From Pseudoalteromonas sp. A601 (GTDB taxonomy: Bacteria; Pseudomonadota; Gammaproteobacteria; Enterobacterales; Alteromonadaceae): a stretch of 64,000 nucleotides of DNA. Below, in pieces: positions 46,070-55,207 of the stretch. The stretch spans positions 1 through 64,000 of the forward strand of contig NZ_MXQF01000018.1 of assembly GCF_002165575.1 (NCBI RefSeq). Direction: 5' to 3'. The notes under the pieces were generated by a model. It worked only from the letters and a program-made list of their open reading frames with translations, was not told the origin of the DNA and did not search any database. The translations under genes and the position numbers were made by a program. Numbering within the stretch: the stretch's first letter is position 1; every line of letters begins with the position of its first letter.

Positions 46070-47936
46070 CGATCTGCGTGTGGGGAGATATCTGCGGAGC
46101 CGCACAGGCAAAGTAGTGTCCTTGCATTAAGTTTACCTTTGCTTTTATTAGTGCGTTGACTATCGGCTTACTTTCAACGCACTCTGCAATAACATGTAAA
46201 TTTAGTTGTTTTGCGAAACTAGCAATATGTTCAATATAAAGGTAAATATCTTGGTCGTTAATAATTTGTCGTATTAAAGAACCATCTAACTTTATACCGT
46301 CTACGTCGAGCTTTAAAACATTGGAGATATTAGAGTAACCAGTACCAAAATCATCAATGATCACTTTTACACCACGCTGTTTAACCATACTTATAAATGT
46401 TTTCACTTCGGAGAAGTTCGCGATTGCTTCGGTTTCTAATAATTCGAGAGTAATATTGCTTGGCTGTGGGTAGCGTTTAAGCTCGTCTGCTAAGAACTCT
46501 GTTAAGCTTGGATCTAGCATGTCTTGTGCTGTGATATTTATACTCCAGCAGATACTTGTTTTTCTAAATCGCTCAAAGCATTGATTAAGCATGGTTCTGG
46601 TTAACATACCATCCATACGAGAGCGGTTTACTACATTTAAAAATGCATCGGGCAGTAATATCTCGCCATGACAAGTGATCATACGTGCTAGGCATTCGTA
46701 TTGTATAATTGAGTTGTTTTCATAGTCATAAACAGGTTGAAAATAAGGCACTATGCGATTATTTTCAAACGCTTCTCGCACATCCTTTGCCATTTCTACA
46801 TTATATTGGTATTGATTTTTAACATCATGTAATGCGATTGAGTAGTTCACAACATTGAATCGGCCTTGCTTAGCTTGTAGCGCAGCAATGTGCGCATTCT
46901 CAAGAAGCATGGCTTTATTACCACTGGCTATACCTGCACATAATGTAATGTAAATAAAGGGGTCGGTTAGTAATGGAGTGCTACAATTATAATTTTGAAT
47001 AAGATCGCTAAACCCCGTGTGTTCTTCATCAAAAGGGGCAATCAAGACTATTTTATTCGTTGCTAAGCGAAAGATTTTACTGCTAGCTGGGCGACGTAAT
47101 GCAAAGTGTTCTAGGAGGCATTTCATTACTTTGTCACCCACTTCTGTACCATAAAAACTATTAATGTCTTCTATTTCATTTACCCAAATAACTGCAACTT
47201 GCATGTGAGAGGTCGATGATTGTTTTATATAGTAATCAAGTGCTATGTGATTTGCGTAACCGCTGCTGCTATCAGTAGATAAAGCACGTTTAAGTAAATA
47301 GATATAAATGCCTGCTACCAGCAACGCAATAAAAAAGAAGAAGCTAGCAAGGGCTGCCGCTTTAGAAACACTCTCGCTCAGTTGCTCGTTTAAATCGTAG
47401 ATTGTGATATCAGCACCGGTTAAATAGGTATGACCGTTTTTATCAACGTACGGCACGAATATACTTTTGAAATGACCCCATTGATCTTTGGATGTTTCAA
47501 ACACCGGTTCGGTGGAATAAAAAGCGCTTATATTAGCTTTGGTGGCTTCTGGGTATAAATCAAGGAACTGTGTTACTTTGCCGCTGTTTTGGTCTTCTTG
47601 TGTATAGCTAGACGCGCTGAAGTGTACATTGGAATCTTTTAATACCATTGAATACACATAGGCAACATCCAGTGCGTTGGCAAACTCAGACAACTGGCGA
47701 CTTTTTAGTTGATACATTGAATGAGGGATTAAAACCCCTGCGTTTATTTGGTCGTGGTACTCATTTCCTAATATGTGCTTTACGCTGACTGCAGCATTGA
47801 GTAAACGGGCATCAACTTGGCGCATGATATCTGCACGCGTAGTATGATAAGTATAATAAACATAGCTAAGCAAACTAATTAGAAAAACCAAAAAGCCCGC
47901 AATTATCCAGTTTGTCCTCAAACTTGCACTTATCAT
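45999..47936 (-). CDS. Membrane EAL-domain phosphodiesterase with degenerate GGDEF
   Basis: Predicted cyclic-di-GMP phosphodiesterase of 645 residues. Transmembrane helices at about 9-30 and 192-215 flank a periplasmic Cache-like sensor (35-190). A GGDEF-type domain (about 240-370) has ATNKI where GGDEF should be, so no cyclase activity is expected. The EAL domain (about 385-635) keeps the metal and catalytic residues: Glu414 (ECL), Asn467, Glu501, Asp528-Asp529 (DDFGTGYS), Lys549, Glu585, Glu588 and Gln605, so it looks active. It is monocistronic; its 3' end overlaps the methyltransferase gene by 71 bp in convergent orientation. Confidence 0.9.
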   Translation of the reverse strand: MISASLRTNWIIAGFLVFLISLLSYVYYTYHTTRADIMRQVDARLLNAAVSVKHILGNEYHDQINAGVLIPHSMYQLKSRQLSEFANALDVAYVYSMVLKDSNVHFSASSYTQEDQNSGKVTQFLDLYPEATKANISAFYSTEPVFETSKDQWGHFKSIFVPYVDKNGHTYLTGADITIYDLNEQLSESVSKAAALASFFFFIALLVAGIYIYLLKRALSTDSSSGYANHIALDYYIKQSSTSHMQVAVIWVNEIEDINSFYGTEVGDKVMKCLLEHFALRRPASSKIFRLATNKIVLIAPFDEEHTGFSDLIQNYNCSTPLLTDPFIYITLCAGIASGNKAMLLENAHIAALQAKQGRFNVVNYSIALHDVKNQYQYNVEMAKDVREAFENNRIVPYFQPVYDYENNSIIQYECLARMITCHGEILLPDAFLNVVNRSRMDGMLTRTMLNQCFERFRKTSICWSINITAQDMLDPSLTEFLADELKRYPQPSNITLELLETEAIANFSEVKTFISMVKQRGVKVIIDDFGTGYSNISNVLKLDVDGIKLDGSLIRQIINDQDIYLYIEHIASFAKQLNLHVIAECVESKPIVNALIKAKVNLMQGHYFACAAPQISPHTQIVNPNRLLAGDSVDHSPNIYAQTE

Positions 47937-48204
47937 GTTAGTCCCTTATATATTGACGTGGACATTATACAAAAAAATTTGACGGCGACTATATATAATT
48001 AGTCTTTAGCGAGGTAAATAATTAATCAATTTATCATTAATCTGTCATGCAATTGTTGGCTTTTATGGCTTAATACGAGACATTTATACTATATTGCAGT
48101 AAAGTTAGCGCATTTCGTAGCAACACTGCAGTTTGCCTTACTTATCGAATGTTAGTCTATTTGGGTATTAAGATTGTGAAAAACTGCATTTACTGGGTAT
48201 CAAG

Positions 48205-49833
48205 ATGGATCAAAAGCGTAGTGCCGTCGCCTCTAAAGAAACGCTGATGCGTATATTTACTGTACCAGAAGCCCCTGACTCAACATTGAGTAAAATCGAG
48301 CTTGAGATTTCGAGTAACTTGGCTGGCTTTTTGAATGAAAATATAGCGGCAATAGAAAAGCCATTGCATGAAATTGAAAAAGATTTTCAATCGGCAGTGA
48401 TCCCTGAAGATCCCACGTTTGTTTCTGCTTATGCGCAGGACATTATGGATCAACTTGTTGCTCATTCGGTGCATACTGCTGCGCCTAGCTTTATCGGGCA
48501 TATGACGTCTGCTTTACCACACTTTGTATTACCGCTATCAAAGCTCATGGTTGGCCTTAACCAAAACCTAGTAAAAATAGAAACGTCAAAAGCATTCACC
48601 CCATTAGAGCGCCAAGTACTTGGCATGATGCATCATCTTGCGTATGGCCAAAATGATGCTTTTTATAGTAAGTGGATGCACAGTGCTAAAACGTCATTGG
48701 GCGCGTTTTGCTCTGGTGGTACGGTTGCGAATATTACTGCTTTATGGATTGCTCGAAATCGACTGTTGAAGGCCGACGGTGAGTTTAAAGGTATTGGTGC
48801 ACAAGGCTTAATAAGTGCCATGCTACATTATGGCTATAAAGGACTTGCTGTACTGGTTTCTGAACGTGGCCATTATTCGTTAGGGAAATCAGCTGATTTA
48901 CTGGGGATAGGTCGTGACAACTTTATCGCTATTAAAACAGCCAGTAATAATAAAGTTGATATCGGGGCAATGCGCGACAAAGCAAATGAGCTTGAAGCAC
49001 AAGGTATTAAAGTGATGGCGATTGTCGGCGTAGCAGGCACAACTGAAACTGGCAGCATTGATCCGCTCGATGATATGGCTGATTTAAGTCAAGAACTTGG
49101 TTGCCACTTTCATGTTGATGCTGCGTGGGGCGGAGCCACTTTATTATCTGATACGTACCGTCCTTTACTAAAAGGGATTGAACGGGCAGATTCAATCACC
49201 ATCGATGCCCATAAACAAATGTATGTGCCAATGGGCGCCGGACTGGTTTTATTTAAAGATCCAGCGGCAACCGATGCAATTGAGCATCATGCAGAATACA
49301 TCTTACGTAAAGGCTCAAAAGACTTAGGCAGTCACACACTCGAAGGTAGCCGGCCAGGTATGGCGATGTTAGTACATGCCTGCTTACGTGTTATTGGCCG
49401 TAAAGGCTACGAGATATTGATAGATAAAGGGATTGAAAAAGCACGTTACTTTGCTGATCTAGTAAATGCTGATGAAGATTTTGAGTTAATATCAGCGCCT
49501 GAACTGTGTTTGCTGACATACCGTTACGTACCTAAGCAAATTCAGCAAAAGATCGCACAAGCTGATGAACAGACTCGCTTAGAAATTTATGCCTCGTTAA
49601 ATCGATTTACTGCGAGTATGCAAAAACGTCAACGTGAAGCTGGACGCTCTTTTGTATCACGTACTCGCCTTACTCCTGCAAAGTACGACCACCAACCAAC
49701 TGTGGTATTTCGTGTAGTGCTGGCAAACCCATTGACCTCAGAAGCCATTTTAAAAGAGATTTTAGCTGAGCAAAAAGAGCTCGCTAAAACAGACCCCGTA
49801 TTTAAAAAGTTCTTAGCTAAATATATGGATTAG
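48205..49833 (+). CDS. panP: Pyridoxal-dependent aspartate 1-decarboxylase
   Basis: Glutamate-decarboxylase-like PLP enzyme that makes beta-alanine from aspartate for pantothenate synthesis, replacing PanD in Vibrio, Shewanella and relatives. 542 residues with FIGHMTSALPHFVLPLSKLM, GAFCSGGTVANITALW, VDAAWGGATLLSD and the PLP lysine Lys337 in IDAHKQMYVPMGAG. This pattern, rather than that of GadB or tyrosine decarboxylase, is typical of PanP. ATG at 48205 is chosen; an RBS is weak. Followed by a hairpin and then convergent argE. Confidence 0.9.
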   Translation: MDQKRSAVASKETLMRIFTVPEAPDSTLSKIELEISSNLAGFLNENIAAIEKPLHEIEKDFQSAVIPEDPTFVSAYAQDIMDQLVAHSVHTAAPSFIGHMTSALPHFVLPLSKLMVGLNQNLVKIETSKAFTPLERQVLGMMHHLAYGQNDAFYSKWMHSAKTSLGAFCSGGTVANITALWIARNRLLKADGEFKGIGAQGLISAMLHYGYKGLAVLVSERGHYSLGKSADLLGIGRDNFIAIKTASNNKVDIGAMRDKANELEAQGIKVMAIVGVAGTTETGSIDPLDDMADLSQELGCHFHVDAAWGGATLLSDTYRPLLKGIERADSITIDAHKQMYVPMGAGLVLFKDPAATDAIEHHAEYILRKGSKDLGSHTLEGSRPGMAMLVHACLRVIGRKGYEILIDKGIEKARYFADLVNADEDFELISAPELCLLTYRYVPKQIQQKIAQADEQTRLEIYASLNRFTASMQKRQREAGRSFVSRTRLTPAKYDHQPTVVFRVVLANPLTSEAILKEILAEQKELAKTDPVFKKFLAKYMD

Positions 49834-49840
49834 TAGTTTA

Positions 49841-49878
49841 GTGGTGTTACTTTACTAAAAAGAAACACCACAGCTTTT
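49841..49878. terminator. Probable terminator between panP and argE
   Basis: GTGGTGTT (49841-49848) and AACACCAC (49864-49871) form an 8-bp stem with a 15-base loop, followed by GC and a T5 tract. The large loop lowers confidence. Confidence 0.5.
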
Positions 49879-49884
49879 TACTGT

Positions 49885-51033
49885 TCAGCTAAAACAACTC
49901 GCTTTAATCATCTCACTGATAATATGTTGTGATGGCTTAATTTTTTCCATCGCTAAAAACTCATCTGGTTGGTGGGCTTGATTAATTGAGCCTGGTCCCA
50001 TCACGATCGTTTCACAACCAAGTTGTTGAATAAACGGCGCTTCGGTACAGTAATTTACAGCTACAGCTTGTTCGCCTGAGATTTTTTCGGCTAATTTGAC
50101 AAGGGCTGAATCAGTACTACCTGTAAACGCTGGAATAGGTTCATGCATATCAACCACACTGACTGCATTAGGGTATTGGTTATTTATATCTGCCGCGATT
50201 GTTAGCAGCATAGCTTGTAATTCTTGTACACTTAAACCCGGTAATGGTCGCATATCAATATGCATTTCACAGCAACCACAAATGCGATTAGCATTGTCAC
50301 CACCATGGATATGGCCAAGGTTAAGAGTAGGGTAAGGGATAACAAAATGCTCTACTGAATATTTATTCTTTAATTCTTGCTTTAATACTAACAGCCTTGA
50401 AGTGACTTGATGCATGACTTCAATGGCATTTAAACCACGCTCAGGATCTGAGCTATGACCTGAGCGGCCTATTACTCTAATTGTTGTGCTCATGTGCCCC
50501 TTGTGAGTAAATACGGGAGTCATATCTGTTGGTTCACCAATAATACAGCGTGCTGGTTTTAAATTGGGGTGTTTGCATATTTGTTGCGCCCCAGCCATTG
50601 TGGTTTCTTCATCTGCGGTCGCTAAAATTAATATAGGTTGGCTCTGCTGACTTTCATCTAGCTCGCTAATTGCTTGCAATACGAATGCGAAAAAACCTTT
50701 CATATCAATGCTACCTAAACCATAAAGTTTGTTGTCATGTTCGCTTAACTTAAATGGATCATAATTCCAGCGGCTGTCGTCAAAAGGAACGGTGTCGGTG
50801 TGACCTGCGAGCATTAAACCACCATCGCCTTCGCCACGCTTTGCTAATAAGTTAAAGCGACCCTTAGGCCCAGAAAGTTCAGTTATTTCACAGTCAAAGC
50901 CTAACTCTTTGCACCAGTTTGCGAGTAAGTCGATAACGCCTTTATTACTCATAGACAAAGACTCGTCCATAGCACTAATTGAAGGCGCAGCAATCAATTG
51001 CTGATACATAGATAAAAACGACGGTAAAGGCAT
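49885..51033 (-). CDS. argE: Acetylornithine deacetylase
   Basis: Zinc hydrolase releasing ornithine from N-acetylornithine. About 382 residues (E. coli 383). M20 metallopeptidase signatures: [15 protein letters not shown] with His and Asp ligands, the Asp of [23 protein letters not shown] with the catalytic Glu pair, [18 protein letters not shown], and QAHQPDEFL at the C terminus. The ATG at 51033 is preferred to the TTG at 51045. It is divergent from argC, sharing the ArgR-box region, the classic argE-argCBH arrangement. Confidence 0.96.
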   Translation of the reverse strand: MPLPSFLSMYQQLIAAPSISAMDESLSMSNKGVIDLLANWCKELGFDCEITELSGPKGRFNLLAKRGEGDGGLMLAGHTDTVPFDDSRWNYDPFKLSEHDNKLYGLGSIDMKGFFAFVLQAISELDESQQSQPILILATADEETTMAGAQQICKHPNLKPARCIIGEPTDMTPVFTHKGHMSTTIRVIGRSGHSSDPERGLNAIEVMHQVTSRLLVLKQELKNKYSVEHFVIPYPTLNLGHIHGGDNANRICGCCEMHIDMRPLPGLSVQELQAMLLTIAADINNQYPNAVSVVDMHEPIPAFTGSTDSALVKLAEKISGEQAVAVNYCTEAPFIQQLGCETIVMGPGSINQAHQPDEFLAMEKIKPSQHIISEMIKASCFS

Positions 51034-51089
51034 AAAAAAATCCAAAATAATTATTCAATCTAATTGCATAACAATATAAAAGTATTTAT

Positions 51090-51107
51090 GATGAATATCA
51101 ATTCACT
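51090..51107. promoter_or_regulatory. ArgR operator (ARG box)
   Basis: The core TGAAT-ATCA-ATTCA (51092-51105) is a perfect match to the palindromic ARG box. A weaker box-like sequence lies 3 bp further on (51111-51128), the spacing usual for ARG box pairs. It is placed 57 bp before argE and 137 bp before argC, so arginine repression of both directions is expected. Confidence 0.75.
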
Positions 51108-51243
51108 TTTTAAGCATAAATATATTTAAGTAGAGCTATGTTCATTATACGACGATAACGAAATTTCATTCCTAATTAATAGTGCATTGTTCTGCACTGA
51201 ACACCTATATGAATAACAGTATTAACGATTAAAAGAGTAACGA

Positions 51244-52248
51244 ATGAAAGTAGTCATTATTGGCGCAAGTGGTTATAGCGGTGCTGAGTTAGCCAGCTTA
51301 ATAGTTAAGCATCCTCAATTAACCTTAACAGGTTGTTATGTATCTGAGCAAAGCTTAGATAAAGGCAAGTTGTTGAGTGATTTATATCCAGAGCATTTAG
51401 GTTTACTGGACACACCTTTATTACCGCTAAGCGAAATTGCTTTCGACGAGATAGAGACGAGCGCTGACTTTGTCTGTTTATGTACAGATCACAAAGTGAG
51501 TGTTGAGTTAGCGCCTCGTTTTTTAGCTATGGGTAAAAAGGTGTTTGATTTATCCGGTGGTTACCGTTTAAGTAGCAATGACGACTACCAAACTTATTAT
51601 GGCTTTGAACACCAGCACACAGACTTATTAGCCCAAGCGGCTTATGGCTTAGCTGAGTGGAATGGCGAAACAATTAAAGCGGCGCAACTTGTTGCGGTTG
51701 CGGGTTGCTACCCAACGGCGGCATTGAATGCATTAAAGCCATTACAACAAGCGGGTTTATTAGCTGATCAGCCTGTGATTATAAATGCGGTATCGGGTGT
51801 TACCGGCGCTGGGCGTAAAGCAAGTGTTGGTACCCACTTTTGTGAAGTGTCACTTGCACCTTATGGTTTATTTAATCACAGGCACAGCCCTGAGATAGAA
51901 TTACACTTGGGCCATGAGGTTTTATTTACACCGCATTTAGGTAATTTTCCTCGCGGTATTTTAGAAACTATCTACGTCCAATTAAAGACAGACGTAACGC
52001 CAGAGCAAGTAACAGATGCTTATCAGGTCTTAGCCGACGAGCCGCTAATTCGTTTGCTTGGTAGTAAGATCCCGTCCATCAAAGGGGTTGCAAAACAGCC
52101 TTATGTCGACATTGCGTGGCAACAGCAAGGTGAGCAACTGATTGTTATGGCTGCTATTGATAACTTATTAAAAGGTGCTGCTGGTCAAGCGCTACAATGT
52201 ATTAATTTAGTTATGGGATTACCTCATAGCACAGGTTTAAAAGGGTAG
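51244..52248 (+). CDS. argC: N-acetyl-gamma-glutamyl-phosphate reductase
   Basis: NADPH-dependent reduction of N-acetylglutamyl phosphate, third arginine step. 334 residues, as in E. coli. NADP-binding GASGYSGAELASL at the N terminus; active-site Cys in VAVAGCYPTAALNALKPL; SGVTGAGRKAS; and FTPHLGNFPRGILETIY. First gene of argCBFGH(A), with 7 bp to argB and gaps of 8-49 bp further on. Confidence 0.97.
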   Translation: MKVVIIGASGYSGAELASLIVKHPQLTLTGCYVSEQSLDKGKLLSDLYPEHLGLLDTPLLPLSEIAFDEIETSADFVCLCTDHKVSVELAPRFLAMGKKVFDLSGGYRLSSNDDYQTYYGFEHQHTDLLAQAAYGLAEWNGETIKAAQLVAVAGCYPTAALNALKPLQQAGLLADQPVIINAVSGVTGAGRKASVGTHFCEVSLAPYGLFNHRHSPEIELHLGHEVLFTPHLGNFPRGILETIYVQLKTDVTPEQVTDAYQVLADEPLIRLLGSKIPSIKGVAKQPYVDIAWQQQGEQLIVMAAIDNLLKGAAGQALQCINLVMGLPHSTGLKG

Positions 52249-52255
52249 TTAAGTA

Positions 52256-53017
52256 ATGCAAACATGGGTAATTAAGTTAGGTGGGGCAGTACTTAATACT
52301 GAAGATGCCGCAAAAGCATTGTTTGCTGCGCTTGCCTCACAAACCCAAGCGCAATATGTGATTGTGCATGGTGGTGGGGCTTTAGTGGATAGCTGGTTAA
52401 AAGAGGCTGGTTTTGCCAGTGCTAAGCACCAAGGATTACGCATTAGCCCAAAAGAGCAAATGCCTTACATTGTCGGCGCGCTAGCAGGTTGTGCAAATAA
52501 GCAGCTAATGAGCCAAGCTATTGTTGCAGGTCATATGCCTGTAGGGCTTAGCTTGTATGAAGCCGGTATTATTGCTACGCAAAAACTAAAAGCATTAGGT
52601 CAGGTTGGTCAATGTCAAAGCGGTGTTCAAAGTGTCTTGCCTGCGCTTTTAAAACAGGGTCGTTTACCGCTCGTCAGTTCAATAGGATTTGGTGAGGACG
52701 GTCTTTGGTATAACGTAAATGCAGATGAAGCAGCCGCAGCGATAGCTAAAGAGCTCGATGCTGAAATTATTTTTATGACCGATGTAGAAGCGGTACTTGA
52801 TGCAAATAAACAGCCGTTACATCAACTTGACACAAATCAGATCAATACTTTAATTGAAGAAGGAGTAATTGTGGGCGGGATGGAGGTCAAAGTTAAGACC
52901 AGTCTTCACGCTGCCCAACATTTACGACGAGGTGTGTATATTTCGAGCTGGCAAAAGCCAGATAACTTAATTGCTTTACTTAACGGTGAGCACGTCGGAA
53001 CAAAAATTACACCATAG
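52256..53017 (+). CDS. argB: Acetylglutamate kinase
   Basis: Phosphorylates N-acetylglutamate, second arginine step. 253 residues (E. coli 258). Amino-acid kinase motifs: WVIKLGGAVL, VIVHGGGALVDSWL, the Asn-rich NVNADEAAAAIAKEL and IFMTDVEAVLDANK, and GGMEVKVKTSLHAA. The short E. coli-like form (no N-terminal helix of the arginine-inhibited class) suggests that feedback control falls on the acetyltransferase rather than on this kinase. Confidence 0.96.
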   Translation: MQTWVIKLGGAVLNTEDAAKALFAALASQTQAQYVIVHGGGALVDSWLKEAGFASAKHQGLRISPKEQMPYIVGALAGCANKQLMSQAIVAGHMPVGLSLYEAGIIATQKLKALGQVGQCQSGVQSVLPALLKQGRLPLVSSIGFGEDGLWYNVNADEAAAAIAKELDAEIIFMTDVEAVLDANKQPLHQLDTNQINTLIEEGVIVGGMEVKVKTSLHAAQHLRRGVYISSWQKPDNLIALLNGEHVGTKITP

Positions 53018-53025
53018 GTTTTTAC

Positions 53026-53946
53026 ATGTTTAATCATTTTTTATCTGGTCTTGAATTAGACCAAAAAGGCGCACTTAAATTACTTAATCTTGCGCAAAAA
53101 ATAAAAGCAAATCCCGCTGATTTTAGCCAAGCGCTCGCGGGTAAATCAGTTGTCACGTTATTTGAAAAGCCAAGTTTGCGCACTCGCTTATCGTTTGATA
53201 TTGGTATTAACAAATTAGGCGGCCATGCGGTTTATTTGGATTCGCAAAATGGCGCTATGGGCGCCCGTGAGTCAGTAAAAGATTTTGCATTAAATATAGC
53301 TAGCTGGGCCGACGGAATTGTCGCACGTGTTAATCAGCATAAAACACTGACCACACTGGCTGAGTTTTCCAGTGTGCCAGTGGTAAATAGCTTGTGTGAT
53401 TTATATCACCCATGCCAAGCCTTGGCTGACTTTTTAACGCTGCAAGAAGTGTATGGTGATGTAAGCCAGCTCAAACTTGCTTATTTAGGTGAAGGCAACA
53501 ATGTAACGCATTCACTGATGTTATTGGCGGCAACATTGGGTACTGATTTTGTTGCGGTTTGTCCGAAGGGAAGTTCACCGGATTCGCAAATTTTAAAGCA
53601 AGCAGAGCAAATAGCCGCAATGAATGGTGCATCCGTAATGGTGAGCGACCGTGTTGAAGCTGCGGTAGGTGCTAATGTTGTTTATGCCGATACCTGGGTA
53701 TCAATGGGTGATGACACACCGCTTGAACAAGTTAAAGAAAAGTACATGCCGTATCAATTAAATGCAGCATTACTTGAGCAAACAGGGGCTGATACTGTAC
53801 TACATTGCCAGCCAGCACACCGTGAATTTGAAATTACCTCTGAGGTAATGGATGGTCCGGCGTCAAAAATTATACAGCAAGCAGAAAACCGTATGCACGC
53901 GCAAAACGCACTGCTTGTTACATTATTAAATCCAAATTTTGTTTAA
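53026..53946 (+). CDS. argF: Ornithine carbamoyltransferase
   Basis: Makes citrulline from ornithine and carbamoyl phosphate. 306 residues. Carbamoyl phosphate loop FEKPSLRTRLSF; the His/Pro motif YHPCQALADF; ornithine-binding YADTWVSMGDD; and the Cys motif LHCQPAHREFEIT. The SMG loop marks an ornithine- rather than an aspartate-type enzyme. It is slightly shorter than the 334-residue E. coli enzyme. Located between argB and argG with gaps of 8 and 9 bp. Confidence 0.94.
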   Translation: MFNHFLSGLELDQKGALKLLNLAQKIKANPADFSQALAGKSVVTLFEKPSLRTRLSFDIGINKLGGHAVYLDSQNGAMGARESVKDFALNIASWADGIVARVNQHKTLTTLAEFSSVPVVNSLCDLYHPCQALADFLTLQEVYGDVSQLKLAYLGEGNNVTHSLMLLAATLGTDFVAVCPKGSSPDSQILKQAEQIAAMNGASVMVSDRVEAAVGANVVYADTWVSMGDDTPLEQVKEKYMPYQLNAALLEQTGADTVLHCQPAHREFEITSEVMDGPASKIIQQAENRMHAQNALLVTLLNPNFV

Positions 53947-53955
53947 GGTATACCA

Positions 53956-55158
53956 ATGAGTTCAATTAAAAAAGTCGTATTAGCCTATTCTGGTGGTTTA
54001 GATACATCGGCTATCGTGCCATGGTTAAAAGAAAACTACGGTTGTGAAGTTATCGCGTTTGTGGCTGATGTAGGTCAAGGCGCTGAAGAACTTGAAGGCG
54101 TAGAAGAAAAAGCTATCGCATCAGGCGCATCAGAATGTTATGTAGTTGATTTAAAAGATGAGATGGTAAGTGATTACATTTACCCAACGTTAAAAACTGG
54201 CTCAATCTACGAAGGTACTTATTTATTAGGTACTTCGATGGCACGCCCAATCATTGCTAAAGCACAAGTTGAAATTGCGCGTAAAGTAGGTGCAGATGCG
54301 CTTTCTCATGGTTGTACAGGTAAAGGTAATGACCAGGTTCGTTTTGAATCGTGCTTTGCAGCTTTAGCGCCGGACTTAAAAGTGATTGCTCCATGGCGTG
54401 AGTGGGACTTATCAAGCCGTGAGTCGCTATTAGATTACTTAGCCGAGCGTGATATTCCTTGTTCAGCGTCTGCAACCAAAATTTATAGCCGCGATGCTAA
54501 CGCTTGGCATATTTCTCACGAAGGTGGCGAGCTTGAAGATCCGTGGTGCCAACCAAGTGACCAAGTATGGACATGGACGAACTCTCCCGAACAAGCGCCT
54601 AATGAGCCAGAATTAGTTACTTTAAATATTGTTGAAGGTGAAGTGGTAGCCGTAAATGGTGAGCAATTAAAACCGTATGACTGTTTAGTGAAGCTTAATG
54701 ATATTGCATCGCCTCATGGTGTTGGTCGTGTTGATATTGTGGAAAATCGTTTAGTCGGGATGAAATCACGTGGTTGTTATGAAACACCAGGCGGTACGGT
54801 GATCATGGCAGCATTACAAGCAATTGACGAGCTTGTACTTGATAAATCAAGCCGTAAATGGAAAGAAGTATTGGGCGGTGAGTTTTCACACCTAGTGTAT
54901 GACGGTCGCTGGTTTACACCTTTGAAAGATTCAATCTTAGCGGGTGCAGAAGCATTATCAACACTGGCAACGGGTGAAGTAGTATTAAAACTTTACAAAG
55001 GCCAAGTAACAGCTGTGCAGAAAAAATCACCAAACAGCTTATATAGCGAAGATTTTGCAACCTTTGGTGAAGATGATGTATACGACCAATCGCATGCTGA
55101 AGGGTTTATTCGTTTATTCTCGCTTTCAAGCAGAATTTCGGCATTAGCGAAGAAGTAA
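53956..55158 (+). CDS. argG: Argininosuccinate synthase
   Basis: ATP-dependent joining of citrulline and aspartate. 400 residues, the shorter (type I) class, unlike the 447-residue E. coli enzyme. PP-loop [44 protein letters not shown] and [17 protein letters not shown] are all present. It follows argF by 9 bp. A small GC hairpin separates it from argH. Confidence 0.97.
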   Translation: MSSIKKVVLAYSGGLDTSAIVPWLKENYGCEVIAFVADVGQGAEELEGVEEKAIASGASECYVVDLKDEMVSDYIYPTLKTGSIYEGTYLLGTSMARPIIAKAQVEIARKVGADALSHGCTGKGNDQVRFESCFAALAPDLKVIAPWREWDLSSRESLLDYLAERDIPCSASATKIYSRDANAWHISHEGGELEDPWCQPSDQVWTWTNSPEQAPNEPELVTLNIVEGEVVAVNGEQLKPYDCLVKLNDIASPHGVGRVDIVENRLVGMKSRGCYETPGGTVIMAALQAIDELVLDKSSRKWKEVLGGEFSHLVYDGRWFTPLKDSILAGAEALSTLATGEVVLKLYKGQVTAVQKKSPNSLYSEDFATFGEDDVYDQSHAEGFIRLFSLSSRISALAKK

Positions 55159-55166
55159 TTTAATAC

Positions 55167-55183
55167 GCCCCGTTAAACGGGGC
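55167..55183 (+). other. GC-rich hairpin between argG and argH
   Basis: GCCCCG, loop TTAAA, CGGGGC: a perfect 6-bp stem in the 49-bp gap, without a T-run. It is more likely an mRNA processing or stability element than a terminator. Confidence 0.5.
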
Positions 55184-55207
55184 AGTTTCAGGGTTTGGAG
55201 ATATTTC

